NCBI GenBank assembly: GCA_030386875.1
Contig: CM059567.1
Location: 83,879,130-83,943,129, forward strand
DNA: 64,000 bases
Direction: 5' to 3'
Source: Morinoia aosen
Lineage: Eukaryota > Arthropoda > Malacostraca > Amphipoda > Talitridae
Every line of letters begins with the position of its first letter. Position 1 is the stretch's first letter. Shown here piece by piece: positions 11,765 through 23,010 of the stretch. The notes under the pieces were generated by a model. The model had not been told where the DNA came from. It saw nothing but the letters and a program-made list of their open reading frames with translations, and did not search any database. A program made the translations under genes and the position numbers.

Positions 11765-13426
11765 GAAAAGAGTTATTGGCAAAATAGTCAAAAAATTGAA
11801 TGTAAACAAGTGTATTCCTATTTAAACAAAAACAATTTCTCTATGATAAACCATATAGTTTGTGTTCTAAAAAATCAACAACACGGGTTCATTATCTCTT
11901 TCACTAAACCTTTATTGCAGTATAGATGAAGGAAAGCTTATTTTCTTCGTGATACTTGACTTTTGAAAAACATTCGATTGCGAACACCAAAACATTTTAT
12001 TCTCGAAACTTCACTTTGATGGCATTAGAAGAGTTGTGCATGATTGATTCAAATCATATTTTACTAAATCAGAAGTAATACGCTGCCATTGACGATGCAC
12101 AATCGGAACTACGGGCAATTAGCCATGGAGTTCCACGAGGAACTGTATTTGAGCCTATCCTATTTTTAATCTTTATCAACGATATACATAGTTAAATCTA
12201 CTTTACTTTTCAAATTTATTTTCTTTACCAGTGACAGCACGCTTTCTACGACTCTTTTTAAATGAAAATCCCATTTAAGTTGCAGAGAGTTTAAATAACG
12301 AGCTGCAAAAGGTTTCAATGTGGCTTAAAGCTAACAAAATAAGCGTCAATATAGATAAGACAAATTACACTACATTACTTACAAGCAGATTGCGTCTTTT
12401 CCACGCATTAGAGTTGGTGACGGTGAAATTGAAGAGACCAGCTACTAAAAGTTCTTGGGTGTTATCATAGATAAACATCTGATTTTCAAAGATCACATTG
12501 CACATATCAGTACTAAATTATAAAAATCCACAAGAACCTTCAACAAAGTAAAATATGTATTACCTGAAGAAACTTTGAAAATACTTTACCGAATGCTCAT
12601 TTTCCCACATTTACTATACGAAATAGAAGTACGTATGGCACGGAACTAAAAAGATGAAATCAATTTGCTCTTTGCGCTGCAAAAAAGAGCAGTCAGAGCG
12701 GATAGAAAATTAGAATATCATGCTCACACAAATAATTCGTTCAAAGCTTAAAAAATACTTTTGCTTCTGAACCTTTGCCAGTTCTTCATATGCAATTTCA
12801 TGTATAAAACATTGAGGAATGAGGATGACAAAAATCTTTAATAATTATTGAATGCACAAACTGGGAATCATGATCATATAACCCGAAATGGTAGTCACTT
12901 CATAGTTCTTTATTATTCATAACCCCAGTCACAACACAGTGTCCTCTCCATGGGAACCAACACTTGAAATTTGAATCCTGCTAAGATCCGTGAAAAAAGG
13001 TCTTTCAAAGCCTTATTTCCGTAGGAATGTGAATCACATACGGTAATCAAGTCAAATCTTTCTGGTATATGATTACCTTTGATAGGGTTATTTACCCTGA
13101 TTAATGACGCAGATTTGAGTCTCATCTTAATTCTTTCCTGCAAAATTATGTTCTCATGAAGCCCATATTAACCATTCTTGTAAAGTAAGGTATCGAATTT
13201 TGAGCGAACCAATTCATTAATCAGTCCAGTGTACAACTAGGTTAATTGAATGAGGTAAAATATATATAATTGTACAATGAACATCTTAAAATAGTGTAAA
13301 TGATAGAATGCTTCAAAAGTCATTGAATATATTCGGGCTGTACTCAAATGTGTCCATTATAATAGCTGAAGAAACAATCTACTGATGTATCGCTTGTGGC
13401 TTATAAATTCTTTAAATTGTTTAATT
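11765..13426 (+). mobile_element. LINE copy 3, old and 5'-truncated
   Basis: Plus-strand relative of the 4028-7424 LINE. It begins inside the RT (IECKQVYSYLNKNNF, compare IVYKKVYSYFEQKSF) and continues with ISHGVPRGTVFEPILF near 12120-12170. Matches then run through the thumb region (EHIGHIS-like, ALQKRAVRA) to HDHITRNGS at 12870 and the 3' untranslated sequence. It ends at a ttaaattgttt tail about 13405-13426. Many stops and indels are present, and the FADD box is altered to FTSD-like. Much more diverged than the other two large copies, so clearly older. Its 5' edge is approximate. Confidence 0.8.
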
Positions 13427-13984
13427 CTTTCTTTCATCACCATTATAGGAAGTCAACAGCTTTTCTTTCTCCATTTCTTTTTCTTTTAGTTGCAAGTTCT
13501 GCGCCTTGTGACTTCCACTTTCATTTTAACTCTTAACACGCATTTTAACTCGTATTGCCATCCTCTCTTGAACCGCTGCTCTGAAGCCTAATGCTTTTAA
13601 AAATAAAAATAAGTGTGATACCTCAAACGTAGAACGAAATGTGATTTTTACTTACGCCACCGATTTCTAAAGTTTGATCGTTCTTGTAGCTCACTCAACT
13701 TCAAATGTTTTGTTCATGATCGTTGTCCCTCAGCTCTACCAGAATTTATGTACAAATAATTATTATGCGTCAATGCAAATAGATGATGTGCCCCGTGTCG
13801 TTTTTTATCATTGCTCACCATCATTCTTCAACATTTAGAATTTATGAGCTTTCAAGTATGGGGATTACTAATCAAGAGAATAAATTATTTTTATGTTTTT
13901 CTCTCGATATTTTATTCGAGGTTCTATTTCAGTTCAATGTTAAGAATGATCAAATAAGCTATATCGTAAGAAAATCGTTTAAAA
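13427..13984. other. Unassigned, hydrophobic short ORF only
   Basis: A 69-codon open stretch (13783-13992) precedes the receptor-like ORF in another frame. It has no motif I recognise and no convincing splice junction joining it to the next ORF. Otherwise nothing is seen. Confidence 0.35.
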
Positions 13985-14380
13985 ATGACTAATTTCATTA
14001 ACAGGTTTTTGCTTTTAAATTTTAAGAAATACGTTGTTTCAGCTTTATTGGATATAAGCTGTTTTCTTTTATTTCCTTCTGCAAGTATTAATTTGTTTTG
14101 GATGTATCATAAATTTATTAATTGGGAAAACATTTTCTTCCAACTGATTACTAAATATGTCAATAAAGCTTTGCTGCGAAAAATTGTACGTGTTCCTCAA
14201 TTTTTTTCTCTCAGCATTATTTACACAGTTTTCTGGTACTATTCCAATGTGTGTGAAAAACAGGTAGTGGCTGTCCTTCTAGCATATCTGCCAGAATTAT
14301 TTTCTTTCATCTACTATACTATACAATCATATACATTACAATCTGAAATCAGAGAAGTCAAAGCTCACATGTCAATGTAA
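13985..14380 (+). pseudogene. Gustatory-receptor-like membrane protein fragment
   Basis: A 131-residue open stretch with three hydrophobic segments, about residues 16-40, 73-87 and 95-113. The string INLFWMYHKFINWENIF, a loop with paired tryptophans after a membrane segment, followed by YLPELFSFIYYTIQS and a basic EIREVKAHM end, resembles the middle of insect gustatory receptors (7-transmembrane ligand-gated channels of taste neurons). A candidate donor site follows the last codons (caat then gtaatt). The family's C-terminal TYhhhhhQF signature is not found downstream. A second fragment at 16240 could be a later exon. It may be a partial gene, a pseudogene, or an unrelated membrane protein. 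Confidence 0.4.
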
Positions 14381-16239
14381 TTGAAAACTTTAAAAGCTTT
14401 TTAAATCAACGTGTAAGTGCCTTCGGATTTTTATTATTACATGTATTTATAGGTATTATTAAAATTGAATTATTTGACCATTTTTATGCTTTTCCTCTCT
14501 AACATTGACATCGGCTGTGATCATACCAGCTAACGATCTGTTTGTTAACACGTTCCCCACATATTGGGCCTCATGTGTACCAACAGGTGAATTGCTTATT
14601 CACGCACCGGTGTAAATGAATGACATTTTACCAGTTTCGCGACATTTTTCAAAAAACTGTTATCATACGAGGAGAAATGTTATCGTGCAATTGTGTTTTT
14701 GATATTTCTTAAAAAAGATAAAAATGAATTAAAACAGTAAAATCAGTTACAACCTAACCAACCCAACCGGTAACAACCGCGGATACGAAGTGAACGTGTT
14801 AAGACATTTTAAAAATAAATGTTGGATGCGCAAGAGCGACGTCGAACGCTATTACTGCGACTAGATTACAAGTGTTTAATCCTTCACGAGCACGTCTTCG
14901 TAAGATCTAGGAGAGCACTTTAAAATCCAAAGTAAAATTCATGGTTCGCGGACTCGCAATTTATGAGCGTATAAATTTTCAAAAAGAAATATATCGCGGC
15001 GGCCCCTAGAATAAAGAGCCTGGAGTTATTTTACACAAAAGCAAGCGTGTCGATTGCTGTTTGCATTCTGCCCTCGGCTGAGCCACGCATCCTAAAATAA
15101 TTAATTACCTAGAAATGAATTTCTGCTAGGAAATCATAGTAAAAACATTAAAATCTAGCACGAAAACTGGAGAAAAGTAAGGCCAGAAAGATATCTTGAA
15201 AGCGTGTTGTTGGAGATTTCGAAGGCTTGGTGAAGAGGGGAACGCAGATAATTCGTGCTCGAGGCGACATCCTGACTGATGATGCCGTTGTTTCAGGGAG
15301 CTCTGTGCAGAGGGGAAAGCTTCCAGAATATTCGAAGTATGAGCGTAGATGAGGTCGTAGAAAACTCGGGACGCGTAAATCTTGAAGTGATGTGGTCACC
15401 GTTCTTCGTGGATAGTCGAAATGATTACGGGGGTCATTCAATAGGGATAGAATATCTATAAAAAGACGCGGTTTATGGTGAATCATAACAAAAATTTAAT
15501 TTAACAGAGCTAAAAAGCATGTTCTACCTATCAAGAGATAGAGAAGTATAGAAATAATACAAGGGCTTTGCTTATTTTGCAAAGCATTTGTATTTTCTAT
15601 TTGCTCATCAGCTTGTTGCACGTTTAGCTTATCAAACCAAGATGTAAATATAGAATTTGAGAGCTGTTAGCAATATATAACGTTATCTAGCAGTCCTTCA
15701 ATGTCATGGCGCACTCTCGTCGTACATACTGTTTTGTTCTGATCCACGTGGAATTGTGACGGAAAGTTACTAGGTCTTTTACTCTACTTAACTTGTATTT
15801 TCCTATGCTTCATTTATGGTTACTGTGTGAACCAGTACTACTAGTTTTCTATGCGTACGTGCGAGAGTTTTGGTCATACAGCGATCAACTGAGCCAGGTT
15901 ATTACCTGCGTGGCGACTGAGACTAGTTTTTTTTACGACCTTCTAGAGTTTCTTGCAGACTTAAATAACCAGCGCAATAACTTCTTTATGATGTGCTGTA
16001 AAATTTAGGCCCTTGCTGGAAGCAACCTTCAATTAACCGAGAGTATATATAATCTGTGATTGCTTCATTCATCTCTAGTTTTAATGCGCACAACTTACAA
16101 CTGACGGTAATTTTTATTCGAGTTTAATCTTCACTTTTTCAACTATTGGAAAAAACATTAACGATTATGAAATGTGAGGAATGCATGTTATTTGTTAACT
16201 AACTGATTTTTTCAATTTTTCTTTGTAAATTGATGCAGG
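14381..16239. other. Unassigned between receptor-like fragments
   Basis: If the two receptor-like pieces belong together this would be intronic or decayed sequence. An open stretch at 15793-16008 starts with a hydrophobic run but has no family motif. The moderately GC-rich part 15000-15470 gives open frames on both strands without recognisable content. Confidence 0.3.
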
Positions 16240-16436
16240 CAACAATTTTGGCTGACAATATTTGCATGCATTTCGTTTCCGGCAGCGTACTGAAAGAGAA
16301 TGTGGATATTCTTTTTAGGTTGGTTTCTTTATTACGAAATGTGAGGAAAGGTGTAAAATCACTTTATTATGAAGTAAATAATGACAATGGATTATTCGCT
16401 TTTAGTTCACTTCTCTTTAAAGCCTCGACCATTTAA
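16240..16436 (+). pseudogene. Second gustatory-receptor-like fragment
   Basis: Starts after a good acceptor site: a T-rich tract then gatgcag before GCAACA. The 65 residues to the stop include LFRLVSLLRNVRKGVKSLYY and EVNNDNGLFAF. This follows the insect gustatory-receptor pattern of a charged helix (L..LR......) leading into a VN..YG membrane entry. The reading frame ends in TAA at 16434-16436, before the family's last membrane segments. It lies 1.9 kb after the first fragment on the same strand, a plausible exon distance. Resemblance is weak and the piece is short, so this is a suggestion only. Confidence 0.3.
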
Positions 16437-17209
16437 GACATTCATTTCCCTGAATCAGTTATTCCATCAAAGGAATATCATGAGGATTTAATTCTAAGTC
16501 AATTCATTCATCGAAACGCAGCTCATAAAGATTCAACGAGTGTTCATCGTGAATTGTTACACCGAGCGAAGTTACAAGCTGGTGAAAGAAAAGTTCGATG
16601 TAGCCTTTCCCCGACAACACGTCTCCATCAAAGTGCACTGTTTACGATACAGTGCGTAAATTCGATCTGGTGCGTACCGTACTAAATTAAATTTTAATCC
16701 GGACTGGACGCAACATTGCTCATGGCAGACAACTAGTTAAGAAAACCCCAACATGTCCTTCCGTAATAACTTTCAGGTTGGTCAAGTTTTTCATTTTTGC
16801 ACATTGCTCAAATTGAACTCCAATTCTACCTTTATAAAAGTGTCATTCGTCAGAAACTTCAAGGTCAAGATCTCCTCAGATGTCGAGCATTTTGTCGATG
16901 GTTCTTGAATCGACCATCTGGACTTCTCAGTTGTTTAGTTGTAAGAGACGAGGCAGCTTTCCATTCGAAAGGGAAAATGAATAAGCGAAACACTAAACGC
17001 TAGTCTCCAAAAAACCATCGTCCTGAAAAGGTTGTTTTTGAATATCCATTTAGCCGAGAGATGTCCGTGTGGGCTTGTTTGTTTGGCTATGGAAATGTGA
17101 TTGGGCTAATTTTCTATGAAAAAAATCTTACTGCCGAAAATTTATTTCAAATGCTAAATTGAATAGTAATTTCAGAGCTTGAAACAGCCTTCGGTGACCC
17201 GTTGTATAT

Positions 17210-19490
17210 CACAGGGGAACACACTTTTGGTTGCATGAGTTTGACATGTGATTCTAGTGGACTTGAGGTCACTGATTCCGAAAATGGCATTCATTTGTGA
17301 ATATCAGGTCTAGTTTTCATGATACGCGACAGTTTTTTATTGTAATCAAGGATTTTGATTTAATTTTAAAGCACAGTGCTGTTAAATGAAATCCTATCAC
17401 TAAAAGAAGTGTTCATATTTTTTTACACATTCCAGAAAGCTGTTAACGGAAAAATGGCATTTTAATCAAGTAAAATGAAATGTGTGACGCGTCCGAATGC
17501 GTTCTACGACATGTGTGGTACATTCACAGCTCCAACACAAAAAAAGCAACGTGAGTGACTTTTCGAAGCCAGCTTACTTTTCTTACTTTCAAATGAAACT
17601 TGGAGATCAAGATAAACATGGCCACCACATGAGGTATGTCATTCCTGAGAAAGAAACTTGCAACAATGGACTAAAGGAAACAATTAAATAAAATTCGTCA
17701 TTCCGATGATATAGTGTGAGTTACGAGACCATGTCACAGACTGTTACTTCTGCCTTGCTGATGTTGTTGGTTTTATTGGTAAATCTCGTCAGCTTATCAC
17801 ATACCCAAGTCAAAATTCAGCAACCAGATCTGTGCCCCATTCGATCAGATGATGGTCCAAACCTATTTTCACTCAACTTGCTTCTTTTAACTCTGAGAGC
17901 GAATATGACCCTGGGTTGACAGAGGAGTCAATTGAAAAAAACAGTGACGCAGAATTTGAAGGCGTATCAACAAAACCGCAAACATTTAGCCATGCAGAAC
18001 TCAATGATTTACTTCGAGATCTGGGTTTGTTTAAAAAGCTGTTAGAATTATTGTTGGATTCACGATTAAAAGATAAAAGCTTGCTGGGAATGGATGCAAA
18101 GGTAACATTCTATCGCAACAGGAAAGATATCCTCTTACAGTTCTTTAATTCTAAATTCATTTCGTCTACTTTTGTGATGTTCCTGTATTAGTAACTACGA
18201 TGGGAGATACAGGTTATGATCCGAAAGAGTGGCGCCTTTTTATAAATTTCTCTAAGCGAAGTCTGAAATGGGTTTTATGGGTATGTAGACTACATCTTTG
18301 GCGCAATACCCATAGGACACTCAGTATACCTGAAAGAAAAATATGAACACATCAAAACACTATAGGAGCTACTCAAATTTAAAAAAAAACAAATGGATCA
18401 TATGTATTGATCTGAAATGTTCAATTTTTGTTAGGACAGCAAAGTGGCTACACAAAATTCCCCTGCTTTATTTGCCTCTGGGACAGCATAGCCACAGACA
18501 GACACTGGATTCAGAACGAATGGCCAGCTAAGGAAAGCTACAATGTTGGGGAAAAAGAACATCATTCGGAAACCCCTCGTGCAACGTGAAAAAATTGTTT
18601 TTCCGCCCCTTCATATCAAACTAGGCCTAATGGAACAGTTCGTCAAGGCGCTCGATACTGACAGTGACTGTTTCAAGTACGTATTTGTGTGACGCGCGTT
18701 CCTCGGTGTAACGTCAGAAAAACTCAAAACAGGTATTTTCGACGGCCTGTAAATTAAGCAGTCGATGAAAGATCAGGCTTTCACTCATTCTATGATTGAT
18801 GTTGGAAAAAATACATGGGGAGTATTTGTTTCTATCGTGGGGAACTTTCTTGGAAACAAGAAATCAAAGTAACATGAAGAGCTGTTTGAATCTATAATGG
18901 AAAGTTTCCAGGTGTTGGGTTGCAGCATGATCATTAAGATGCATTTCTTGAACAGGCATATTGAATGATTTCGAGCAAACTTGGGGGACGTGAGTGATGA
19001 GCAGGGTGAAGGCTTTCACCAGGATATCAAAATCATGGAAGATAGATATCAAAGTCTCTGGGACGCTGATACCATGGTCGACTGTTGCTGGAGCATTTTT
19101 CAGCGAGACTGCACAGGGAAGCGACATTCTAGACGGTCCATTTAAACGCAAGTTTCTGCCTGAATAAATCTGTCATTTTTCGCAAAACCAAACTGATGAA
19201 TCCACAATGTGTTTTCCAAGGTAAGTAAAAGTAACTATAAATTCACTCTGCATGTGCATGTGTTATGGGTTTCGGATTACATTAGTTTGTACAGTTTTAG
19301 AATTTTATCTGTAGTATCCGGTGGTCCACCTATATATCGGTAGTAGTGAATGGGAGGCAACTCAATGCAAGAAAACTTGACCCGATAGGAAATAACTCAT
19401 GCCATATTTGAAATCAGTGTCTTCAATTTACCTAAGAACGGATTTCAAAGTATACGCTACTGGCAAAAAGAAAAAATTTGTTCCCCAGTG
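17210..19490 (+). mobile_element. CAC-ended DNA transposon, copy B (5-bp TSD)
   Basis: A 2,281-bp insertion inside the mariner-like element. Its ends are inverted: CACAGGGGAACA at 17210-17221 and TGTTCCCCAGTG at 19479-19490, with weaker pairing for another 10-20 bp (T-rich). It is flanked by an exact 5-bp direct repeat TATAT (17205-17209 and 19491-19495). Removing the insert and one TATAT brings the two mariner halves back together. CAC-starting ends with a 5-bp duplication are the rule for Transib and RAG-related transposons. The encoded protein, however, shows conserved blocks that I do not know from Transib. Superfamily therefore left open. Confidence 0.75.
17497..19155 (+). pseudogene. 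CAC-ended transposon protein, copy B (candidate transposase)
   Basis: Degenerate reading frame filling most of the nested element. Blocks in order: SNVSDFSKPAYFSYFQMKLG (17550-17600; its cysteine pair is lost here), FSHAELNDLLRDLG and VTFYRNRKD (17975-18135), KWIICIDLK (18391-18417, candidate first catalytic aspartate), REKIVFPPLHIKLGLM and FVKALDTDSDCFKY (18575-18690), SIVGNFLGNKKSK (about 18830-18870), IIKMHFLNRHIE (18930-18968), GDVSDEQGEGFHQD (18986-19027, candidate catalytic glutamate), and IKIMEDRYQS. The copy is broken by many stops and frameshifts. The regular spacing of conserved acidic blocks, a cysteine-pair N-terminus in copy A, and location inside terminal inverted repeats suggest a transposase. 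That role is inference; the protein could also be a passenger gene. Confidence 0.65.
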
Positions 19491-20657
19491 TATATTAGGT
19501 GGATGCAAGTTAAGAAATTATTTACAAGCCGTTTTTGCGCAACGAATAATTGCAATACGATAAGATGGAGAATGACCCCCATGATCACGGGACCTGACAC
19601 TCTGTGACTTTTTTTATCGAGTTATTTGAAATGAAAGGCCTATGCATCGCCACCGCAAACTTTAGACGACGTTAAAATATGTGATATCACTAGAATATAA
19701 TCAGTTATCATATCTGGTGAACAGCAACCCATGTATGATAAGGCGGGTTATGGAATACATAGGACAATTGTAATATATGCCCAAATAAGAAAAGACGTCA
19801 GGTCAATTACTGTCTCATATTTAGTTTTCTTTATATTTAGAAATAACAATTTTACATACAATTTGGTGTTTTGTATTGCGCTCTTTATCGTAATAGAGGC
19901 TAAATTTCTGCGTTATACTAAAAAACACATGCGATTAAGCCATTGCAAGTATTTTCTTGATAAAAAAGTGATTTGGCATGTTTTCCTCACACGTAGTGTT
20001 TTAGAAGCCAACCAAATAAATTTAATTTATCCACGATCTTTTTCAGCGTGTTGTCGAGACAAATTTCTGCATCAAACTAAGAATGAAGAACTAAAACATT
20101 TTTGTAAGTTAGCGATACTCTTTTATAGAGCGGGTTCAGTTTTTGTGGGACACCCTGTACACAGCGCGTTTTTTACCTTTCACTCATTTTGCTGACGTCA
20201 GTCCCATAGTGAACTGGCACCTCCTGCGTGTGGGTAATGCTCGAGGCAGGAGATTTTGGGATGAAATGCACCTCAACTGAGTTTGATCAATGTATCCAGG
20301 CAAAGATATGTATATGTGACATCCGGACAGCGACCACGCATTCTTTTTCCCAACAATCTGGTTCATTACTAAATAATATACACTCATGGAAATGTTTTTT
20401 CGAGTGCATATTGAAATCTCTTCACAATATAAAAAATATCTTAACGTAATAAAACCTTGTAACTATATATTACGATACGTCTTTATCTATTCATGTGTGT
20501 CGTACATTCATTAAATTTATCGGCAAAAATTTCACTTGCAATGATGTCACGTGGGAAAATTCATACAGGAATAATTAATAATAAAAACAATGATTTGTAG
20601 CTTCGTGATAAGTTTCTCTTCAGGATTTGTGAAAATACTCAAGGAGACTCATCAGGG

Positions 20658-20948
20658 TTACGCACTGTTTCTAATGATCTTCTCAATGATGAGGATTTCT
20701 TCAACAGCGAGAAACTGCTTCCAGGCATTTTTTTGGGACAGGATTATCAAAGATTTTACGCCGTAAAACATTTGAATTGCAGATATTTTTTGTAGCTGTA
20801 AAATGCTTGCAGGTTTTTTGTAAATATAACAAAAATCTGCATTAGTGGGGTCAGAACTATCAAGACTGGCGCTAACATTGGCGCGCACGTAGTATCCTAC
20901 TTTAACAATGAATAAAAGAGCAAAGAAAATCGCTTTAATAGAAATCAT
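20658..20948 (-). CDS. Small secreted-protein-like ORF
   Basis: A 96-residue open frame from ATG at 20948. The first 23 residues (MISIKAIFFALLFIVKVGYY and three more) look like a cleavable signal peptide: lysine at position 5, a hydrophobic core, and an R-A end before N-V-S-A-S. The remainder is mixed polar and hydrophobic with a single cysteine in NADFCYIYKK, so it is not a disulfide-rich toxin. The 5' end of the ORF is inside an inverted duplication: a diverged copy of the same start, on the opposite strand, opens another ORF at 21068. No homologue recognised. It may be an exon of a larger gene or a chance frame; the inverted duplication of exactly the signal-peptide part is the only support. 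Confidence 0.3.
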   Translation of the reverse strand: MISIKAIFFALLFIVKVGYYVRANVSASLDSSDPTNADFCYIYKKPASILQLQKISAIQMFYGVKSLIILSQKNAWKQFLAVEEILIIEKIIRNSA

Positions 20949-21110
20949 ATTTCTTGAAAAAACATTTCAATAAAAAAGAACGTTTCGATCAATTTTACTG
21001 ATAGTTGAAAATGACCAAAAATTGGTCGAAACGTTCTTTTTTATTGAAATGTTTTTAAAAGGAATATGATTTCTATAAAAGCGATTTTTTTTGTTCTTTT
21101 ATTCATTGTT
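20904..21110. repeat. Near-perfect inverted duplication (foldback)
   Basis: Arms of about 90 bp (20904-20994 and 21017-21110) are complementary with only a few mismatches and small indels, separated by about 22 bp. Both arms run from ttcattgtt through aaaatcgctt and cgtttcga to the centre. A 12-bp exact direct repeat, tatcctacttta, lies at 20893-20904 and again at 21141-21152. The RNA or single-stranded DNA would form a long hairpin. Confidence 0.85.
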
Positions 21111-22431
21111 AGACTTTGCAAAAAGCAAATCTTTTACATATATCCTACTTTAGGATTTAAAGTTTCTTTAAGTCCTTATAACTCGAAAACAAAGGAGTTT
21201 TGGGCAGGTTATCATTCGTGAAAATCGCTTTACTTTGAGTTTTTCTTCCTATGGTAGAAATTTGTCACCAAAAAAAGCACCCTATACATTATTACAACCG
21301 TCTCTATCAATTTTCCAATACCTATCACGATTACAATACTTACAAAAAAAAACACATTTAAATAGTTTCATTTTGGAATATTTAATAACATTAAGAAAAT
21401 CTGTATCATACGTATGATCATTAGACATATTGCGTTGCCCAAAGTACATGTTTCCATCATAACTAAATATCGCCTTGAAATAAATATTTCAACATCCAAG
21501 TTGCTATTTTGGGCTTATTTAAATAAAAATATATATTAACTGGTTACATTTTAACATCTGACAGCGTTCTGTTAAATCAACTGTTGTTATGTTGTTACAA
21601 GACCTCCAAGATCTCCAGGCCGACTCATAAAAACTGCTGTGTCATATTCGGGGTCGGAGATTTTGCGCAAATTATGATTAATTGATTAGGTACAATTAAG
21701 TTAGCTCCTATCAATTCTTGATTTCCATTCGAACGGGACTGGAAGATCCCAGGAGATATGCAGTGGTACTTCTGTCAAATAGGTGCATACAAAATTCAGT
21801 TTCATATAATTAGTTTTGGTAGGACAGAAAAAAGAAGAATGGTCGAGCTTTTTCTGGGTTCGGTATTAGCCTGTATTGGTAGAACAGACAATTTGAACTC
21901 AGGTAATATTGCAATCACGTGTGTTCTTTCAGATGATACTAGATAAGTTAATTTAAACCTCCCTAACCACAACAACAAGGTTCCGAAGAGAGGATGGATG
22001 AAGGTACTATTCTGTATGGAGATAAGGGAACGCAGAATTGATCCACAAGGTGTGTCTCACATAATACTATAGAAACAGCAAGTTGAGCAAGTTGTACATA
22101 GAAACAGCAAGTTGAGAAAGAGATTCATGAATCAAGATAAGAATTGAAGAAGAAAGTCAAAGGCGTTGAAAAACAGGACAGCAGCGAACCAAAAAAAAAA
22201 TTGTTTTAATCAAAACAAGAAACCTGAACTATTTCAACAAAAAGAAGGCCTACCGAACTCTGAGCTCGGTATTTTGAAATTTAACTTGGTTACAGCCTCG
22301 ACCTCGTAAGTGCTGATCTCTCTCACTGGAATATCCTCCTTTGGTACGCATATAAATCGGAAAGTATACCCTAAAAAAGTCCCATAAGTAGACATTAGGA
22401 CTAAACATATCTTTCTACATCATATATGTAA
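21111..22431. other. Unassigned
   Basis: No gene or element recognised. Contains a short A-run at 22192-22201 and a phrase PPRSPG near 21607 that recalls a mariner transposase but lacks its surrounding blocks. Confidence 0.4.
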
Positions 22432-22502
22432 TTAGGAATATCTTTTCTGCTAAGCAGTTTAACTATAAAGGTTATAGCAAAGAAGAACTTTAAAATCATT
22501 TC

Positions 22503-22541
22503 AATGAACCGTTTCAAGCCTCAGCTCATCATCAGTCATTT
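22503..22541 (-). ncRNA. Hammerhead-ribozyme-like motif, junction 2
   Basis: The same motif at the start of the displaced third unit, one unit length downstream on the minus strand. Stem I, CTGATGA, stem II and GAAAC are unchanged. The ACGT palindrome reads ACGG, which should weaken stem III. Confidence 0.45.
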
Positions 22542-23010
22542 CTGCAAGTACAAGATTGTCAGGCCGCACAGGGGTTGTCGAGCCTTTTTGTGTTAGTTAC
22601 CTCTAATCTTAAGTATTTTCTTCATGTGTCCAGCTCTCTGAACGCCGACTTATCTATTTCCCCGCGCTGATGTTGCGTTTGTGCATTTACTTTAGTTAGC
22701 CCTTAAATATCATTTGTATCACATGTCGATATTCCAATGTTTCTTGTGTTATCTAGCTAAATACGACTAATATTTTGAATGCAATTTTGAGTGTTGTACC
22801 CTGTTATGCAGTAGCTCACGTCTGTACGCACTATTTTTGCAATAGAAAATAAATCACTGTCTTTGTTAAAATATATCAGTGTATGTGGTAGGGACTTCAA
22901 AGAGATTCAGCATTAAACAAGTCAGACCATGAGGTAAAAAGAGTCTCCTTTCTCCTTGATGACACAGGCTTTCGTCTTATACGGCACACCTCGCCTAATA
23001 AGGGGTTTAA

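Larger units (their letters stand above)
16760..20159 (+). mobile_element. Mariner-like element, split by a nested transposon
   Basis: Plus-strand DDE transposase remnant in two halves. Left half (16790-17209): RQKLQGQDL, FCRWFLNRPS, VVRDEAAFHSKGKMN (first aspartate, usual VGDEAAFH.NGKVN), FSREMSVWACLFGYGNVIG and ENLFQMLN. Right half (19491-19770): LRNYLQAVFAQRIIA, SRDLTLCDFFL (usual SPDLTPCDFFLWGYLK, third aspartate), ASPPQTLDDVK. The right end is a gggacaccctgta terminus at 20145-20159 closing on TA. The left terminal repeat is lost. The coding sequence breaks exactly at the TATAT duplication of the nested element and reads on in homology after it, so both halves are one copy. Several stops and frameshifts show it is long dead. 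Confidence 0.75.

Noticed and set aside
15148-15486. 112-codon minus-strand open frame
   Set aside because: Arg/Pro/Ser-rich translation of a GC-richer patch without any recognisable domain.
21600-21650. PPRSPG phrase suggesting another mariner transposase
   Set aside because: The following residues do not continue as the catalytic block and there are no flanking blocks or terminal repeats.
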